From Bacillota bacterium (GTDB lineage: Bacteria; Bacillota; Clostridia; Lachnospirales; Lachnospiraceae): a DNA stretch of 64,000 bases. The notes below the pieces were generated by a model. It saw only the letters and a list, made by a program, of their open reading frames with translations. It was not told where the DNA came from and searched no databases. The DNA is taken from contig JAEZZQ010000024.1 of the NCBI GenBank assembly GCA_023442465.1, positions 3,808 through 67,807 on the forward strand, in the 5' to 3' direction. Positions 24,563 to 33,525 of this stretch are shown here, piece by piece. Both the position numbers and the translations under genes were made by a program. Position 1 is the stretch's first letter; each line of letters begins with the position of its first letter.

Positions 24563-25802
24563 GATTTGTTCTCTCAGATATTTCATAAAATTCTCCGTCA
24601 TTCTCTAAAAAAATGTCTACCAGAAGCGGGTCGAAATGGCTTCCTTTTCCTTCTTTAATGATATCCACACTCATTTCATGGGAAAAGCTCTCTTTATACA
24701 CTCTCTTGGAGCGGAGCGCATCGTATACGTCTACCAACGCCATAATCCTTGCCGCTACCGGAATATCCGCTCCCTTTATACGATTGGGATATCCGCTCCC
24801 GTCCCACTTTTCATGGTGGTAAAGGGCAATATCCATTCCCATTTTAATAAACTCGTTCATCTTGTATTTCTTCTGAATGCTGGACAGCGTTTCATACCCT
24901 ATGGTAACGTGAGTCTTCATAATCTCAAATTCCTCGGGTGTCAATCTGCCCGGCTTTAACAAAATGGCATCGGGAATTCCCACCTTGCCTATATCGTGCA
25001 AAGGGCTTGCCTTTCCTATATTTTCTATAAAGGTCTGGTCGATTTCACCGGGATATGCCCCCAGCTCCCAAAGCTTCTTTGCCACGAAGCTGCAATATTG
25101 GGCGGTTCTCACAACGTGCTCACCCGTATCATCATCCCTGGACTCGGCCAGCTTCACCAGCGCATGGATAGTGGCTATTTGAGAGGCACTTATTTCTTCC
25201 ACCTTTTCCCGGACTAAATCCTCTAAATGATTGTTGTATTCCGTCATTTTTTCCTCGGCTATCTTAGCCGCGGTAATATCCTGAATCGTACCGTGCACCG
25301 ATATCGCTTCTCCGCCTGAATCGCGCAAAACCACACTGCGGATGTGAACCCATTTAATTCTTCCATCCTCCATAACCAGACGATAACGCAGTTCAGGCAA
25401 TTCGGCTCCCTCCATGAAATCATCCAGAATCCGCATCGCCTTTTTTCTATCCTCAGGATGAACTTTGCCAAAAAAGATGTTCAGACTCGATTCCTCATCA
25501 TCTCCAAGCCCCAATATCTTATTCGTCGTACCGGACCACCCCAGTTCCTTCGTTCTGATATCCAAATCCCAACTGCCAAGCAAAGCAATCTCTTGTGCTT
25601 CTCTAAGCCTCGTATCGCTTCTCTCCAGCCGCTTGGACACCTCCGCGTATCTGGTCATAAGCTCTGAAACCAGCCTTGTCTGTATGCAGTTATCGATTTG
25701 ATTTGCAAAGTAATCAAAAACGGTCTTTATATGTTCATCCGCATAAAAGCCCGGCTGCTTTTCTTCCATTTCCTCTATAATTTCTTCCGCCCGTTTCAAC
25801 AT
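24552..25802 (-). CDS. PAS-HD-GYP cyclic-di-GMP phosphodiesterase
   Basis: A 416-residue cytosolic protein. Residues 1-75 are a helical region, residues 75-185 a PAS fold (QEIALLGSWDLDIRTKELGW .. VHGTIQDIT), and about 200-410 an HD-GYP domain. The latter shows GEHVVRTAQY, SPLHDIGKVGIPD, ALYHHEKWDGSGYP and MALVDVYDALRSKR; the GYP-equivalent loop reads GSGYP. Such enzymes hydrolyse cyclic-di-GMP. The start lies inside the di-iron protein gene (7-bp overlap) with GAGGAGG 5 nt upstream, so the two are tightly coupled. Confidence 0.93.
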   Translation of the reverse strand: MLKRAEEIIEEMEEKQPGFYADEHIKTVFDYFANQIDNCIQTRLVSELMTRYAEVSKRLERSDTRLREAQEIALLGSWDLDIRTKELGWSGTTNKILGLGDDEESSLNIFFGKVHPEDRKKAMRILDDFMEGAELPELRYRLVMEDGRIKWVHIRSVVLRDSGGEAISVHGTIQDITAAKIAEEKMTEYNNHLEDLVREKVEEISASQIATIHALVKLAESRDDDTGEHVVRTAQYCSFVAKKLWELGAYPGEIDQTFIENIGKASPLHDIGKVGIPDAILLKPGRLTPEEFEIMKTHVTIGYETLSSIQKKYKMNEFIKMGMDIALYHHEKWDGSGYPNRIKGADIPVAARIMALVDVYDALRSKRVYKESFSHEMSVDIIKEGKGSHFDPLLVDIFLENDGEFYEISERTNHVP

Positions 25803-26617
25803 CTTTCCTCCTCTAAGAAGTAATCGATTCCCACGTTGGTCAATGCTTTCAAATGTGATATGGCCGCTTCCTGCGCAGCTCTGGTATGAAGAATGCTTCC
25901 GTGCTGCGGAGCGATAAGGGAAATATCCAGTTCCTCAATTCTCTCCAGCGCATAAATCAGCGCCTTCTTCGAAGTCATATTATGCTTATGAAAATTGCAG
26001 ATACCCTCTATCTGGCAATTCTTATTCGAATAGGGACAGATTTCCTGCGGCAGACAGTCCTTGCAGCGCTCGTCAATCTGTGTATAAAGATGCCAATTGT
26101 AGTCGTAGCTTCCGAAAATATCGCTGCTGAATAATACCTTTGTCTTCGTATCATACGTAACGAAGCTGCCGGGACAATGCGAATAAGGCGTCCGGATAAA
26201 TTGCAGGCGTCTGCCGCTTGCGAACTCAAACTGCATTCCCATCTTCTCAATGCAAAGCTTTGGCGATTTCGTCGAGTAATAATTGATAAAAAGGTTGTTC
26301 TCCCGGTGCGAGATAACTTTCAGGTCCTCACTGTTAATCATGGCCTCCATATGAGGAATATTCGCACATAAATCAGGATCATAATGTTGGTAAATCAAAT
26401 GCTTAATCTGGCTCGGACTCGTTCCTGTCCGCATGATCTTCAGCATTACCGTACTAAAGTCTCCCCTGCTGCCGCTATCGATCAAAACTGCTTCTCCTTC
26501 ATCCACGATAAGATAGGGATTGCAATGCAGCCCCATGTTCTCATCGGCAAACCCAACCCAGTAGACCCCCTGCGCAATTTCAATATACTCGCTGTAATCC
26601 AATGTCTGATTTCTCAT
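25796..26617 (-). CDS. Oxygen-binding di-iron protein (ODP), flavodiiron-like MBL fold
   Basis: A 273-residue metallo-beta-lactamase fold without a flavodoxin domain. The flavodiiron ligand set is complete: His78-x-Asp80-x-Asp82, His147, Asp166 (His147-X18-Asp166 as in flavodiiron proteins) and His239 in PQHG. The usual Glu at the second position is Asp. Between Asp166 and His239 lies an insertion with five cysteines (185, 188, 194, 201, 207), lengthening that spacing to 72 residues. Relatives bind O2 as sensors or reduce O2/NO. The overlap with an HD-GYP gene argues for a sensor role; that is inference. Confidence 0.88.
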   Translation of the reverse strand: MRNQTLDYSEYIEIAQGVYWVGFADENMGLHCNPYLIVDEGEAVLIDSGSRGDFSTVMLKIMRTGTSPSQIKHLIYQHYDPDLCANIPHMEAMINSEDLKVISHRENNLFINYYSTKSPKLCIEKMGMQFEFASGRRLQFIRTPYSHCPGSFVTYDTKTKVLFSSDIFGSYDYNWHLYTQIDERCKDCLPQEICPYSNKNCQIEGICNFHKHNMTSKKALIYALERIEELDISLIAPQHGSILHTRAAQEAAISHLKALTNVGIDYFLEEERC

Positions 26618-26660
26618 TCGTAGTCGTCTCCTTTTTCATTGGGAAGGTCCTGGTTCTAAT

Positions 26661-26779
26661 AAAACAAAAGTGTGCTTCGCACACTCCCTCGGCCAAATAC
26701 TTTGACAGCACAGCTTTTGTTCCGCGCGCGTAGCTGCGCATCTATCTTTCTTTAATAGGTACACTTTCCCATTAAAGAA
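26661..26779. repeat. Dispersed structured repeat, copy B (core plus hairpin arm)
   Basis: Core 26661-26743: AAACAAAAGTGTGC-ttc-GCACAC, GGCCAAATACTTTG, CAGCACAGCTTTTGTTC, GCGCGTAGCTGCGCATC. Arm 26748-26779: TTCTTTAATAGG facing CCCATTAAAGAA. The arm sequence differs from copy A, yet pairing is kept. Confidence 0.85.
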
Positions 26780-26816
26780 CAAAACTCGAACCACATCAAC
26801 AATATGTCCGAGTTTT
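26780..26816 (-). terminator. Terminator of the DUF6311-like gene
   Basis: AAAACTCG and CGAGTTTT with inner ACAT/ATGT pairing; on the minus strand it is followed by GTTCTTT. It lies 78 bp after the gene stop and abuts repeat copy B. Confidence 0.6.
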
Positions 26817-26893
26817 CGTCGATATAAAATATTATAGTTTATAAGAATTGTGGATGCAAGATGAATTCCATATTATATGAAATAATATTTCTT

Positions 26894-28525
26894 CTATTTG
26901 AGTCCTACAATGATTCCATCCAATTCATGATACATAAGAGGGTACTGACTGCACAATGCTTCGTCTTCCTTTTTAAATATGTATATAGTATCTTCTTGCA
27001 GATTCCCCATACTTGTTTCCAAATCCTCATGAATGTCCCCTGCTGCGGCAGAATGAGCCAAGTAAAAATCGTTAACAGTCATTTTATGAAGGTAGGCATA
27101 CTGGCTCACGTTATAGAGGATATCCTGATTGCCTGTCACATGAGAAACAAATATCACATGTTTTCTATCATTAGTAATTGTCTCCCATAAATCGTCCTGC
27201 AGCATACTCTCATATTTTACATCAGACTTAAATTCCAGCCTCTTGCTATCCAAAACGTTGCTTATATCATAATTTTGCAGCATAAACAAGATAAATAATA
27301 TCGGTACAGAAACCCATCCCTTCCCCAATACCTTTGTTGCTGTAGCGATAGCATAAAACATAAGTAAATATACTACTCCCCAGATAAACCGTCCGCTGGC
27401 ACGAAACATTCCCCACCAGGAAACCAGTTTGTTCGGGTACGGCAACTCAAACACTAAATTCCCATTTATCGCAAATAAATGGGAAGCCGAAATCATAACA
27501 CATGCAACACATATAAAAATATATGCAAAAAAGTGAGATGATATTTTTCGTTCTTTTCTCCTGAAAATGTTCGAAAAACTATAAAGAATAGAGATGGCAA
27601 GCAATATAAATATACCACCCCCTAAATAAGCAAATCCATCTCCTGAACCTTCTCCGTAAGAGGATAATGGCGGAAAGAATCTCGACCAGCCCATAGAATT
27701 AAAAAATCCGTTCATATTAAAACTAAATTGCCCTAACCCACCTGCGTCGAGCTGATGATCATGGGAAAAACCACCGAGCCAATAAATCATACACAAAGAG
27801 CCAAAAAGATATGAGGGCACAATTAAAAACAGAGAAATATTTCTTTTATCTCTCAAAAACCTACCCAGCAAAAATCCTGCCATAATAATTCCACACATAG
27901 GAACATAATATATATGTATCATCGCACATAATATTCCCATCCCTCCCCACGCTGCGCAGCTCCTTATAATATCTGTTTCATCATCAATATATTTCAAGGA
28001 CAGACACCAAGCAAGCAACAGCAACCATTGACTGGATAATGCTGTATGGAAAAACATACGGGCGATAAATATAGGAGCCATCACGAAGAAAAGGCTTCCA
28101 ATACAAGCAACGATCTTATTACGGGTAAAGTAGTAAAGCAATTTTGTCGAGAAAACAGATTGTAAAATAAAACAAAGAAATCCCCATAGTCCAAAATATT
28201 GAAATGTATCCGGCAAAAACGGAGATAAAAGCTTAAAAAGAACAGCAAAAACAGGAATGGAATCCGTAAAAATAACCGAAACATCATTTGGATATGCGAT
28301 AGTATCCATCAATCCTATCGGAAACTTCCATTCGCTCATTCGGAAAAATTCCCATCCGATATAATGCTGCGTCAAGTCCCCTCCCCTTAGCAGCCAGTCA
28401 TCGTATAACGGATTGAGAATCTTAACTCCATAAACAGTCATGAAGCAAATTACTGCCCCAAAGATTGCCCAAAGATAAAAACCATACTTTTTCAAATAAT
28501 TCAAAATTCTAATTTCCTCCCTCAC
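26894..28525 (-). CDS. Polytopic membrane protein, DUF6311-like (GT-C-like)
   Basis: A 543-residue protein with about 11-12 hydrophobic helices and a soluble C-terminus of about 120 residues. The first extracytoplasmic loop contains LRGGDLTQHYIGWEFFRMSE and MDTIAYPNDVSVIFTDSIP, with Asp and His residues in the position where GT-C glycosyltransferases have catalytic acids. This pattern matches the DUF6311 family as I know it. Lipid-linked sugar transfer to a wall or surface polymer is inferred. It is monocistronic, between a tRNA terminator and repeat copy B. Confidence 0.7.
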   Translation of the reverse strand: MREEIRILNYLKKYGFYLWAIFGAVICFMTVYGVKILNPLYDDWLLRGGDLTQHYIGWEFFRMSEWKFPIGLMDTIAYPNDVSVIFTDSIPVFAVLFKLLSPFLPDTFQYFGLWGFLCFILQSVFSTKLLYYFTRNKIVACIGSLFFVMAPIFIARMFFHTALSSQWLLLLAWCLSLKYIDDETDIIRSCAAWGGMGILCAMIHIYYVPMCGIIMAGFLLGRFLRDKRNISLFLIVPSYLFGSLCMIYWLGGFSHDHQLDAGGLGQFSFNMNGFFNSMGWSRFFPPLSSYGEGSGDGFAYLGGGIFILLAISILYSFSNIFRRKERKISSHFFAYIFICVACVMISASHLFAINGNLVFELPYPNKLVSWWGMFRASGRFIWGVVYLLMFYAIATATKVLGKGWVSVPILFILFMLQNYDISNVLDSKRLEFKSDVKYESMLQDDLWETITNDRKHVIFVSHVTGNQDILYNVSQYAYLHKMTVNDFYLAHSAAAGDIHEDLETSMGNLQEDTIYIFKKEDEALCSQYPLMYHELDGIIVGLK

Positions 28526-28541
28526 CTTTTAAGCACCTATC

Positions 28542-28571
28542 AAAAAACCCTGCAAGCTTTCACCTGCAGGG
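28542..28571 (-). terminator. Terminator of tRNA-Arg(ACG)
   Basis: CCCTGCA and its complement TGCAGGG close on a loop of about 10 bases, followed on the minus strand by TTTTTT. Confidence 0.85.
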
Positions 28572-28599
28572 CTCTATACGTGCACAACCACACGCTCTA

Positions 28600-28673
28600 C
28601 GTGCGCTAGAGGATTCGAACCCCCGACCTTTTGGTCCGTAGCCAAACGCTCTATCCAGCTGAGCTAAGCACAC
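28600..28673 (-). tRNA. tRNA-Arg (anticodon ACG)
   Basis: A 74-nt cloverleaf with acceptor GTGTGCT/AGCGCAC plus G. The loop CTACGGA gives ACG, read as ICG after deamination. Confidence 0.95.
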
Positions 28674-28711
28674 ATCCGCTGCAAACATTATTCTCGTTCG
28701 CAACGATTTTT

Positions 28712-28740
28712 ATTTTACATGCTTCTTAAATAAATGTCAA
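28712..28740 (-). promoter_or_regulatory. Sigma-A promoter of tRNA-Arg(ACG)
   Basis: On the minus strand TTGACA (28740-28735) and TAAAAT (28717-28712) are 17 bp apart. It starts 10 bp after the trpB2 stop. Confidence 0.85.
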
Positions 28741-28749
28741 GTACAAAGC

Positions 28750-30138
28750 TTAAAAAACTTCATTTCCCGGGAATGAAGGAATTCCTGCAAATCCCTTCGC
28801 CAAATCCTCGTCCGTAGGGACATAATCCGACATTTCTCCATTATGAAACTTCTCGTAGGCTACCATATCGAAATATCCGGTACCGGTAAGCCCGAATACA
28901 ATGGTCTTTTCTTCGCCTGTCTCCTTGCATTTCAGCGCTTCGTCAATTGCAACTTTTATTGCATGAGAACTTTCCGGAGCAGGAAGGATACCTTCCACCC
29001 TTGCGAACTGCTCTGCTGCCTCGAAGACAGAGGTCTGCTCTACAGCCACCGCTTCTAATAAACCATCGTGGTACAATTGAGAAACGACAGAGCTCATTCC
29101 GTGATAACGTAAGCCTCCTGCATGATTCGGTGCAGGCATAAACCCGCTTCCCAGCGTATACATCTTCGCAAGCGGACATACCTTTCCCGTATCGCAGAAA
29201 TCATATACATACTTTCCTCTCGTAAGGCTGGGGCAGGATGCCGGTTCTACCGCTATGATTCGATAATCCGCTTCACCCCTCAGTTTTTCCCCAACAAAAG
29301 GGGAAATCAATCCGCCCAAGTTAGAGCCGCCGCCTGCACATCCTATGATAATATCCGGCTTAATATCGTATTTCTTGAGGGCCGCCTTCGTCTCCTCACC
29401 GATAATCGATTGATGCAAAAGCACCTGAGACAGCACGCTTCCAAGCACATAGCGATAACCCTCCATACTGGTAGCTGCCTCTACCGCTTCGGAAATCGCA
29501 CAGCCGAGACTTCCGCCCGTTCCGGGGAACTCCTCCAGAATCTTACGGCCCACATCCGTCGTATCAGACGGAGAAGGCGTAACCTTCGCACCATAGGTGC
29601 GCATCACTTCACGGCGAAACGGCTTCTGTTCGTAAGAAACCTTTACCATGTACACACGACAGTCCAAATCAAAGTACGAGCACGCCATGGAAAGGGCTGT
29701 TCCCCACTGTCCTGCTCCGGTCTCTGTCGTTACACCCTTTAAGCCTTGTTCCTTCGCATAATAAGCCTGTGCGATGGCGGAGTTTAATTTATGGCTTCCG
29801 CTTGTATTGTTTCCTTCGAATTTATAATAGATTTTCGCAGGCGTTCCCAGCTTTTTCTCCAGGCAATAGGCTCGAATGAGGGGCGCCGGACGATACATCT
29901 TATAAAAGTTCCTGATTTCCTCGGGAATATCGATATAGGCATCCGTATCATTCAATTCCTGCCTTACTAACTCATCGCAGAACACGCCTTGAAGTTCCTC
30001 GAAGGTCATCGGCTTCAGGGTGCCTGGATTCAATAATGGTTCCGGTTTATTTTTCATATCTGCACGCACGTTATACCACTGCTTCGGCATCTCGCTCTCT
30101 TCCAGATATATTTTATACGGTATCTTCTTTTCTGACAT
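28750..30138 (-). CDS. TrpB-like tryptophan synthase beta chain (TrpB2 type)
   Basis: A 462-residue PLP enzyme, longer than TrpB1 (about 400). Lys117 in GNNTSGSHKLNSA is the PLP Schiff-base lysine. GCAGGGSNLGG binds the phosphate, and GLTGTGYFDMVAYE is near the end. The N-terminal extension with YLEESEMPKQWYNVRADM is a TrpB2 hallmark. TrpB2 joins indole and serine to tryptophan; no trpA or other trp gene is nearby, so indole salvage or an alternative substrate is likely. No T-box or leader peptide was seen upstream. The ribosome site is GAGGAG. Confidence 0.92.
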   Translation of the reverse strand: MSEKKIPYKIYLEESEMPKQWYNVRADMKNKPEPLLNPGTLKPMTFEELQGVFCDELVRQELNDTDAYIDIPEEIRNFYKMYRPAPLIRAYCLEKKLGTPAKIYYKFEGNNTSGSHKLNSAIAQAYYAKEQGLKGVTTETGAGQWGTALSMACSYFDLDCRVYMVKVSYEQKPFRREVMRTYGAKVTPSPSDTTDVGRKILEEFPGTGGSLGCAISEAVEAATSMEGYRYVLGSVLSQVLLHQSIIGEETKAALKKYDIKPDIIIGCAGGGSNLGGLISPFVGEKLRGEADYRIIAVEPASCPSLTRGKYVYDFCDTGKVCPLAKMYTLGSGFMPAPNHAGGLRYHGMSSVVSQLYHDGLLEAVAVEQTSVFEAAEQFARVEGILPAPESSHAIKVAIDEALKCKETGEEKTIVFGLTGTGYFDMVAYEKFHNGEMSDYVPTDEDLAKGFAGIPSFPGNEVF

Positions 30139-30242
30139 TTTATTTCTCCTCTCGGGACTTTATTGTTTTAGTGCAATACAGCGCAGCTTAAATCAAGTTT
30201 ATTAAAAGCAGCGCACAATGTCAACCTTTTTTGATGTTACTT

Positions 30243-31416
30243 TCAGAGTAAAATCTTTATTAAAATATTGCATAATAATAGAAATAATGATGTATAGATT
30301 GAAAATAATGCAACTTTCACAGTAACAGGGTACCATACAATCATGTAACTCCACGTGGCTCCATTAAATAAAAATCCTGGTAAAGAATATACGATACAGC
30401 TTATCAGAACAAAGATAATCAATATAACAGATATTTTTATAATAGATTGCGCAATATCCATAGCGTATGTCGTATTTGTATTACATAAGACTGCCACACC
30501 TGTTTTTTCATCTGGCCTAAATATAATAAATGAGGAAAAATTAGGATTGGAACCACTGTGAAGAATTTCCGTCCCCGCGTTATTGTATACTATCCAGCCA
30601 GCAGCATAGGCCATTCCTTCTCCAAAAGTGTTCACACTCAGATTGGGATATTGTGATTGCGCAATTAATTTTGCATCCAGTAAAGATGATTTGTCTGTGT
30701 CCATCTGAAGCTTCAGCCATGTAGCCATATCATTGGCGCTCGAAATGATATAGCCCGCTGGTTTATTACCTTCATACCAAGGGGCATTGTAATACTGCGG
30801 CAGCAAGAAGCCTAATTTATATCCCGATGCCAATTGGGGTTCATTGGCTTTGCTTTTAAACATATAGGTACTGCTTAGTCCTGCGGCATCAAGCACATAT
30901 TTTTGAATATAATCTTCATATTTTTTCCCCGAGGCTTTTTCAATAAGCAGTCCCAAAACATCATAATTAATGGTTGCATATTCGTATTTAGTACCAGGCT
31001 TACTTACTAATTCCAGACCAACGACCGTTCTGACCGTCTTTTTGTAATTGCAGCACTCCGAGAGCTGTAAAAGCTTTACTGTTTGAAGCAAGTTGAAATA
31101 AAGTATCGGATGTAACTTTCTCGCCAGTTTCTATATTGGCATAACCGAATCCCGCTTTATATGCCGTTTCTTCGCCTTTGACAATAGCCACTGATAATCC
31201 GGGAATCTTCCCTTGTCCCATTTTATTTATGATCAGTTTCTCAACTTCCGAAAAAAGGGTTCGCGTATCCGCGTCAATTTCGTTATTAGTCTGTCTGTCA
31301 TTGGATTGAATGATCAGTTTAGCATTCCGAGATATAAACATATATCCGGAAATAAAAAGCAGAATTACTGTTATACTTATGATAAATATAGCTTTTTTTG
31401 AACTTTTGCTCCTCAT
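30243..31416 (-). pseudogene. Broken class C beta-lactamase-like serine hydrolase
   Basis: The N-terminal part from ATG 31416 (AGGAGG site) has a membrane helix and the nucleophile motif FQLASNSKAFTALGVLQLQK (SxxK). The reading frame then changes near 31030-31090. The rest continues in another frame with KPGTKYEYATINYDVLGLLI (YxN motif), SANDMATWLKLQM, ILHSGSNPNFSSF (HSG motif) and three C-terminal membrane helices. About 50-60 residues expected between SxxK and YxN are missing. Deletion plus frameshift make it a probable pseudogene of a penicillin-binding-protein-like hydrolase. A sequencing error cannot explain the missing segment. Confidence 0.8.
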
Positions 31417-31611
31417 TCCTTCCTCCTGATTTTTTATCACTTTTTATTATTATCTAAGAAATGACGACTAAAAGCAACATGCAAAAACAGCAATTAATGT
31501 ATTCTGTGATTGTCGTATCACCAGCTCCAGAAAAACCGAAGGCTGCGGTGACGGGGTAAATCGTACGGAATCAGGAACTGGCAGCAACCAACCCCGCAAA
31601 TGAATAACTCT

Positions 31612-31770
31612 CTGCAAAAATAAAGAGGAAAACATCCGGAGTTTTATTGCCCTGATTAAAAACATGAAGCATATGGATGAACTAGACAGACCGATTGTGC
31701 CGGCTTCTGAGCGAATTGAAATCGGTGATATCCCCACAGATGCCGATAGTGTGAGGTGCCAACACATTTT
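31612..31770 (+). pseudogene. Possible C-terminal remnant of a serine recombinase
   Basis: The plus frame reads NKEENIRSFIALIKNMKHMD, then ELDRPIVPASERIEIGDI and PTDADSVRCQHIF. This resembles the C-terminal region of large serine recombinases from conjugative elements, which carry (from memory) KYTDIQELTPEIIxxFIxKIxVHE-like stretches. No start, catalytic domain or ribosome site remains. The flanking 31417-31611 holds nothing recognisable. The match is short, so this is tentative. Confidence 0.35.
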
Positions 31771-31771
31771 T

Positions 31772-33511
31772 CTACATCGCCATCTTCCCTTTCTGATTCT
31801 TTTTGTACTTCTTTCTCGCCGCTAAGAGCTCCGATATTTCCTCGGCAGAGGAATAGCTTTTCTCCCTATTGTCAGCCATGGCTGCCGTTACCGACAATAG
31901 AGGAAAACGCTCCAGTTCCCCTTGTCTGTTCGGTGTTTCAATATATCCGTTTCTGCGGTCCTCCGGCGAATAATAGCCGTGTACCCTTTCCTCGTAATCC
32001 TTTATGATCCTCGAGCAAAGGTACTCGCAGTTATGATGCCTGAATATGGCTACGAAATCGTCACCGCCGATATGCCCCACAAAATCTTCTTCAGATATAT
32101 TGCTCTTTAATATCTCGGCGAATTCCTTAATTGCCAGATCGCCCTTTCCAAAGCCATAAACGTCGTTAAAGGCTTTGAAATTATCCAAATCAAAATATAC
32201 TACCGTATATTTTTCTTCACTGCGTATCGCCTTTTCGATTTCCTCTTCTATTAGGAGGTTCCCCGGCAGCTCCGTTAAAGGATTTTGTAATTTTGCTGCA
32301 GTTACTGCTATCTCTATCGTCTTTTGCAGAAGGTCCTTGACCGTCACTATCCCACCGTATTCTCCTGCGTTAGTCACCACTACGAAGTCGTAAAGGCATT
32401 CGTTTTCTCTTTCCATAGCACTGTTGGCAACGGCGCTGATGGATGACATGCGGTCAACCATCAAAAACCTCTTCTCCATGATAGAGCCTATTTTTTTCCT
32501 TTGATGAAGACTGAAACCGTATCTTCCTCCCAGACACTGGCTGAGCTTATCCCTCGTTACGATTCCCATAGACCTATTGTTATTATCGATTACCGTCACT
32601 CCCTGAATATCGGGATTTTTATCGAACAACACAGCGACCTCCTCCACCATCATGTGGAAAGGAACCGTCTTTCCGAAGGTACTGATATTATCGATGTAAT
32701 ATTTCTCCACCCCCATATGGATTCCGCTGTTTTTCCTCGCATTGCATTTTCTTATGATAGAAATCACTTGATGATCCAGCTTATCTATTACCTCTCCGGG
32801 ACGCCCAAGCAAAAAGCCTTGTCCATAATGGACTCCAACTTCTATGAGCGCATCCAGTTCTTCCTCCGCTTCGATTCCTTCTGCAATCAAAAACATTCCC
32901 AGACTGTCAGTAAGCCCCACCAGACTCTTTATCAGGGCGCGTTTCATTCCATCATTGTGAAGATTCTGAACTAATTTCCTATCCAGCTTTATAAAATGGG
33001 GCCTTATATCACAAATCAGGTTCAGTCCGGAATAGCAGGAGCCTACGTCATCCAGCGCGATTTCATACCCCTGCTCTTTATAGTGTGCAACTGTTGCCTG
33101 AAATGCTTCGCTTTCTTTTACCGAGCTGTTTTCCGTTATCTCTATAATTACCTGTTCCGAAGAAACATGGTAAGTATCCAAATGCTCCTTCGTAAATCCC
33201 TGCCGGAATTTTGCATCGTGCATTACAAGAGGGTTTACATTTAAAAACAGCTTTTTTTTATAACTTCTTGCTGAAAATAAGGTGCTTAAGGACTTTGCCC
33301 TGCATAGCTTCTCCAGCTCCCAGATTCTTCCCTGCAGCACTGCCTGCTCGAACAGCACTTCTATATTTTCGATTGCAGAATCTCCTGTAATACGGCTCAA
33401 CGCCTCGAATCCCAGAATATCCCCGTCCCGCAGGGAGATAATCGGTTGAAATACCGACCTTATCCTCTTCTCTTCTATGATGTTGTCCAATTCCAGCTTC
33501 CAGTCTACCAT
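31772..33511 (-). CDS. EAL-CBS-GGDEF cyclic-di-GMP signalling protein
   Basis: A 579-residue cytosolic protein from ATG 33511 (GAGAGG site). Domains in order: EAL phosphodiesterase at about 10-245 (FEALSR, LNVNPLVM, EITENS, ALDDVGSCYSGL, EGIEAEEE), a tandem CBS pair at about 270-400, and GGDEF at about 405-560 (FDLDNFKAFNDVYGFGKGD, HIGGDDFVAI). The EAL residues look intact, with ExLxR-type EALSR and DDVG. The GGDEF signature is GGDDF, possibly a weak cyclase or a GTP sensor. CBS modules may bind adenine nucleotides. It is followed downstream by the recombinase remnant. Confidence 0.93.
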   Translation of the reverse strand: MVDWKLELDNIIEEKRIRSVFQPIISLRDGDILGFEALSRITGDSAIENIEVLFEQAVLQGRIWELEKLCRAKSLSTLFSARSYKKKLFLNVNPLVMHDAKFRQGFTKEHLDTYHVSSEQVIIEITENSSVKESEAFQATVAHYKEQGYEIALDDVGSCYSGLNLICDIRPHFIKLDRKLVQNLHNDGMKRALIKSLVGLTDSLGMFLIAEGIEAEEELDALIEVGVHYGQGFLLGRPGEVIDKLDHQVISIIRKCNARKNSGIHMGVEKYYIDNISTFGKTVPFHMMVEEVAVLFDKNPDIQGVTVIDNNNRSMGIVTRDKLSQCLGGRYGFSLHQRKKIGSIMEKRFLMVDRMSSISAVANSAMERENECLYDFVVVTNAGEYGGIVTVKDLLQKTIEIAVTAAKLQNPLTELPGNLLIEEEIEKAIRSEEKYTVVYFDLDNFKAFNDVYGFGKGDLAIKEFAEILKSNISEEDFVGHIGGDDFVAIFRHHNCEYLCSRIIKDYEERVHGYYSPEDRRNGYIETPNRQGELERFPLLSVTAAMADNREKSYSSAEEISELLAARKKYKKNQKGKMAM

Positions 33512-33525
33512 CTTCGCTTTGCCTC

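Noticed and set aside
30139..30242. T-box or trp leader for trpB2
   Set aside because: Only about 100 bp with no recognisable T-box stem, specifier loop or tandem Trp codons.
31468..31767. Minus-strand frame of 99 codons
   Set aside because: Low-complexity shadow opposite the recombinase-like remnant; no ribosome site.
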